Made by a program: the position numbers and the translations under genes. Shown piece after piece: positions 31,944 to 34,095 of a stretch of DNA of 34,095 nt. Under the pieces are notes generated by a model. The model was not told the origin of the DNA. It ran no database searches and worked only from the letters and a program-made list of their open reading frames with translations. Origin of the DNA: JBCBEX01 sp038528235 (GTDB taxonomy: Bacteria > Bacteroidota > Rhodothermia > Rhodothermales > Rubricoccaceae); assembly GCA_038528235.1 (NCBI GenBank), contig JBCBEX010000047.1:1-34095 (forward strand). Direction: 5' to 3'. The number at the start of each line of letters is the position of its first letter. The stretch's first letter is position 1.

Positions 31944-32432
31944 TCACGAACCCGGAGGCGTGTCCCCGTGCAGTGTGTACGTGCGGATCTTGCGCGCGAG
32001 CTCGTAGGCGCGGCGCTCGCGCGTCTCGGTGCGCTTGGCGCTCGTGACATGGTGTGCCAGCGACCGCTGCTTGCCCGGCGTGAACGTTTCGAAGCGGGTC
32101 GCCGCTTCCTCGTCCTCGGCCAGCGCGGCGACGAGTTCCTCGGGCAACGTGACCGCGTTCGGGTCGGCGACCGAGCGAACATCGAGGTGGGCCGTGGCGC
32201 CCCAGGCGAGGCCGCACTCCTTCAGGAAGCTCTTGCCGAAGCGTAGCCGGGCATCGTCCGCCGAACCGTGGAGCGCGCGGGTGAACGGGCGCTCTTCAAG
32301 CGTCCCCTCCACGCGCCGGTGGCCTGCCGCGAGCAGCGCCGCTGCGATGGGCTCCGGCACGGGGACGTAGTGCATACCCATGGTATCGTCCTCTCGGAGC
32401 ACAGGACCAGCGAAGAAGTGGAAATCAGACAC
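31944..32432 (-). CDS. DUF1905 / YdeI-OmpD-associated family protein
   Basis: About 162 aa. A DUF1905-like beta domain (residues about 1-100: FFAGPVLREDDTMGMHYVPVPEPIAAAL, RRVEGTLEERPFTRALHGSADDARLRFGKSFL) is followed by the C-terminal YdeI/OmdA helix pair (LAEDEEAATRFETFTPGKQRSLAHHV, SAKRTETRERRAYELARKI). Biochemical role unknown. Start uncertain: GTG at 32432 gives an N-terminus like the family, while a GTG at 32471 adds a fortuitous hydrophobic stretch (MLLWALLVLASLAV). No ATG is suitable and no Shine-Dalgarno is visible. Probably co-transcribed with rarA, whose stop at 32475 is 42 bp upstream. Confidence 0.85.
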   Translation of the reverse strand: MSDFHFFAGPVLREDDTMGMHYVPVPEPIAAALLAAGHRRVEGTLEERPFTRALHGSADDARLRFGKSFLKECGLAWGATAHLDVRSVADPNAVTLPEELVAALAEDEEAATRFETFTPGKQRSLAHHVTSAKRTETRERRAYELARKIRTYTLHGDTPPGS

Positions 32433-32474
32433 GGCGAGCGAAGCCAGAACGAGGAGAGCCCAAAGTAGCACCGA

Positions 32475-33854
32475 CTATTCGTCCACGTAGCGCCGGACGC
32501 GTTTCTCGATGGACTCCTCGGCGTCGCGCGCGCGTTGGGTAGCGAGACGTTCCTTGACGCGGGCCTCGTAGCCCTGCTCGGACGGGTCGTAGAAGAACGT
32601 CCCCTGCATGCCGCTCGGGAGGTACTGCTCGGCGACGTAGTGGTCGCGGAAGGCGTGGGGGTACTGATAGCCGACGCCGTGGCCCAGCCCGGCCTTGTCG
32701 CGCTTCGCGTCCTTGAGGTGGTTCGGGACCTCGCCGCTCTGCTCCTTCTCGACGTGCGCGAGTGCCGTGAAGAAGGCAAACGCGCTGTTCGACTTGATCG
32801 CCGTGGACAGGTAGAGGCAGCACTGAGCGAGGTGGAAGCGGCCCTCGGGCATCCCCACAAAGTCGAACGCCTGCTGGCACGCAACGGCGACCTGCAGGGC
32901 TTGTGGGTCGGCCAGCCCGACGTCTTCGGCGGCGAAGATGACCATGCGCCGGAAGAGAAAGCGGGGGTCCTCGCCGGCGTAGAGCATGCGCGCCATCCAG
33001 TAGAGCGCCGCGTCGGGGTCCGAGCCGCGCATCGACTTGATGAACGCTGAGATGGCGTCGTAGTGCGCGTCGCCGTCCTTGTCGTAGAGCACTGCGCGCT
33101 TCTGAATCGACTCCTCCGCTACGGCGAGGTCGATGCGGATCGTGCCGCCGCCTTTATCTGAAGACACAGCAGCAGGCGTCGTCTCGACGGCGAGTTCGAG
33201 AGCGCCGAGGAGGCTGCGCGCGTCGCCGTTGGCGGTGTCGACGAGGTGGTCGAGCGCATCGTCGTCGATGGCGACGTCCCGATCGCCATAGCCGCGCTCG
33301 GCGTCACTGAGGGCTTGCTGAGCGATGGCGCGGAGGGCGTCCGGGGTGAGCGTGCGCAGCTCGAAGACGCGGCTGCGCGAGACGAGCGCCTTGTTGACCT
33401 CGAAGTAGGGGTTCTCCGTCGTCGCGCCGATGAATGTCACGGTGCCGTTCTCTACGTGCGGGAGGAGTGCGTCCTGCTGCGCCTTGTTGAAGCGATGCAC
33501 CTCGTCGACGAAGAGAATGGTGCGTTGGCCGTGGAGGCGCAGCCGCTCCTGCGCCGCCTCGATCTCGGCGCGGATGTCGCGCACGCCCGCGAGCACGGCG
33601 TTGAGCGTGGCAAAGTGCCGCGCGGTCGTGTTCGCGATGATGCGAGCGAGCGTGGTCTTGCCCGTGCCCGGCGGCCCGAAGAAGATCACCGACGTGAGCC
33701 GGTCGGCTTCGATGGCACGGCGCAAGAGTGTGCCTTCGGCGAGAATATGCGCCTGACCGACGAACTCGGCGAGGGTGCGGGGCCGCATGCGGTCGGCGAG
33801 CGGCGCGTTGGCGCGCAGGCGGGCGTCAGCAGCAGCGGCAAAGAGGTCGGACAT
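32475..33854 (-). CDS. rarA: replication-associated recombination protein A (AAA+ ATPase)
   Basis: 459-aa homolog of RarA/MgsA/WRNIP1, which acts at stalled replication forks. Start ATG at 33854 (MSDLFAAAADARLRANAPLADRMRPRTLAEFVGQ); an in-frame start at 33899 is unlikely. Walker A GPPGTGKTT at 60-68, Walker B ILFVDEVH at 113-120, sensor 1 GATTENPYF, and the C-terminal tetramerisation domain (DAISAFIKSMRGSDPDAALYWMARML, GYQYPHAFRDHYVAEQYLP). Normal length. A TTGACA box lies about 60 bp upstream (33921-33916, minus) but no good -10 follows. Confidence 0.96.
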   Translation of the reverse strand: MSDLFAAAADARLRANAPLADRMRPRTLAEFVGQAHILAEGTLLRRAIEADRLTSVIFFGPPGTGKTTLARIIANTTARHFATLNAVLAGVRDIRAEIEAAQERLRLHGQRTILFVDEVHRFNKAQQDALLPHVENGTVTFIGATTENPYFEVNKALVSRSRVFELRTLTPDALRAIAQQALSDAERGYGDRDVAIDDDALDHLVDTANGDARSLLGALELAVETTPAAVSSDKGGGTIRIDLAVAEESIQKRAVLYDKDGDAHYDAISAFIKSMRGSDPDAALYWMARMLYAGEDPRFLFRRMVIFAAEDVGLADPQALQVAVACQQAFDFVGMPEGRFHLAQCCLYLSTAIKSNSAFAFFTALAHVEKEQSGEVPNHLKDAKRDKAGLGHGVGYQYPHAFRDHYVAEQYLPSGMQGTFFYDPSEQGYEARVKERLATQRARDAEESIEKRVRRYVDE

Positions 33855-34028
33855 GGCGGCGCAGACATGACAGTGCAGGGCAAGCGGCGAATCGCGCAAC
33901 CTACCACCGAGCGGCTGTCAAGGGCATGGCACCCGCTGGAAGTGGGAGGGGTGAGGTGAGAAGTTGGACGTGATTCTAGGTAGCGCGTGACACTCCGCCA
34001 GAAGGCGCCTGGGCGGTAAAGCGGGGCA

Positions 34029-34095
34029 CCTTCGACCTTCGACCTTCGACCTTCGACCTTCGACCTTCGACCTTCGACCTTCGACCTTCGACCTT
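34029..34095. repeat. 7-bp tandem repeat running off the window
   Basis: Nine contiguous copies of CCTTCGA plus four bases, 67 bp, still continuing at the last base. No unit variation. It lies upstream of rarA in a non-coding stretch (33855-34095); two degenerate copies of the same heptamer occur at the pheT stop (25357-25370). Confidence 0.97.

Noticed and set aside
32430..32471. Signal peptide on the DUF1905/YdeI-type protein
   Set aside because: The hydrophobic stretch appears only with an upstream GTG and has no counterpart in this cytosolic family.
34029..34095. Heptamer array as a CRISPR or telomere-like end
   Set aside because: Pure 7-bp repeats without spacers, and the window edge is arbitrary.

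Overview
The window reads as the chromosome of a high-GC member of the Bacteroidota, most like the Rhodothermia (Salinibacter/Rhodothermus/Rubricoccus type). The evidence is a TonB-dependent receptor with an N-terminal carboxypeptidase-D-like domain, three secreted proteins with a type IX secretion (T9SS) C-terminal sorting domain, a PorV-like outer-membrane protein, a YpdA-type bacillithiol-disulfide reductase, and -7 elements of the form TAnnTTTG. Lineage is inferred from gene content, not from a search. No tRNA or rRNA gene, CRISPR array, prophage or complete insertion sequence was seen.

Layout. 1-4.6 kb: alpha-glucan genes on the minus strand, treZ (cut by the window edge) and malQ, with a frameshifted T9SS-type secreted gene on the plus strand between them and a nested inverted-repeat element separating that gene from malQ. 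4.6-5.5 kb: a non-coding stretch with a 16-bp tandem repeat and an orphan terminator, then a small acidic hypothetical gene. 5.6-8.7 kb: a sulfurtransferase and a DUF423 gene (minus), divergent from serA (plus). 8.7-17.4 kb: a strong promoter and about 300-nt leader driving a three-gene surface operon (TonB receptor, 1166-aa T9SS cargo, PorV-like protein) that ends in a 16-bp-stem terminator. 17.4-22.3 kb: housekeeping and redox genes (ypdA, tadA, a low-molecular-weight phosphatase, lhgO) and two small secreted hypotheticals.

22.4-32 kb is a conserved translation/division/RNA block on the minus strand. In transcription order it is infC, an Imm32-like gene, rpmI, rplT, a MITE-like repeat, pheS, vapB, vapC, pheT, a coiled-coil gene, zapA, a probable 6S RNA, and rny. 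The backbone is ordinary, but it carries three separate insertions: an immunity-like gene, an intergenic repeat, and a VapBC toxin-antitoxin pair between the two PheRS subunits. infC has no ATG start and probably uses AUA. 31.9-34.1 kb: a DUF1905/YdeI-type gene, rarA, and a 7-bp tandem repeat running off the end of the window.

The most unusual points are vapBC inside pheST, the non-canonical infC start, the immunity-like gene in the infC operon, the receptor/cargo/PorV operon, and several unexplained non-coding repeats.
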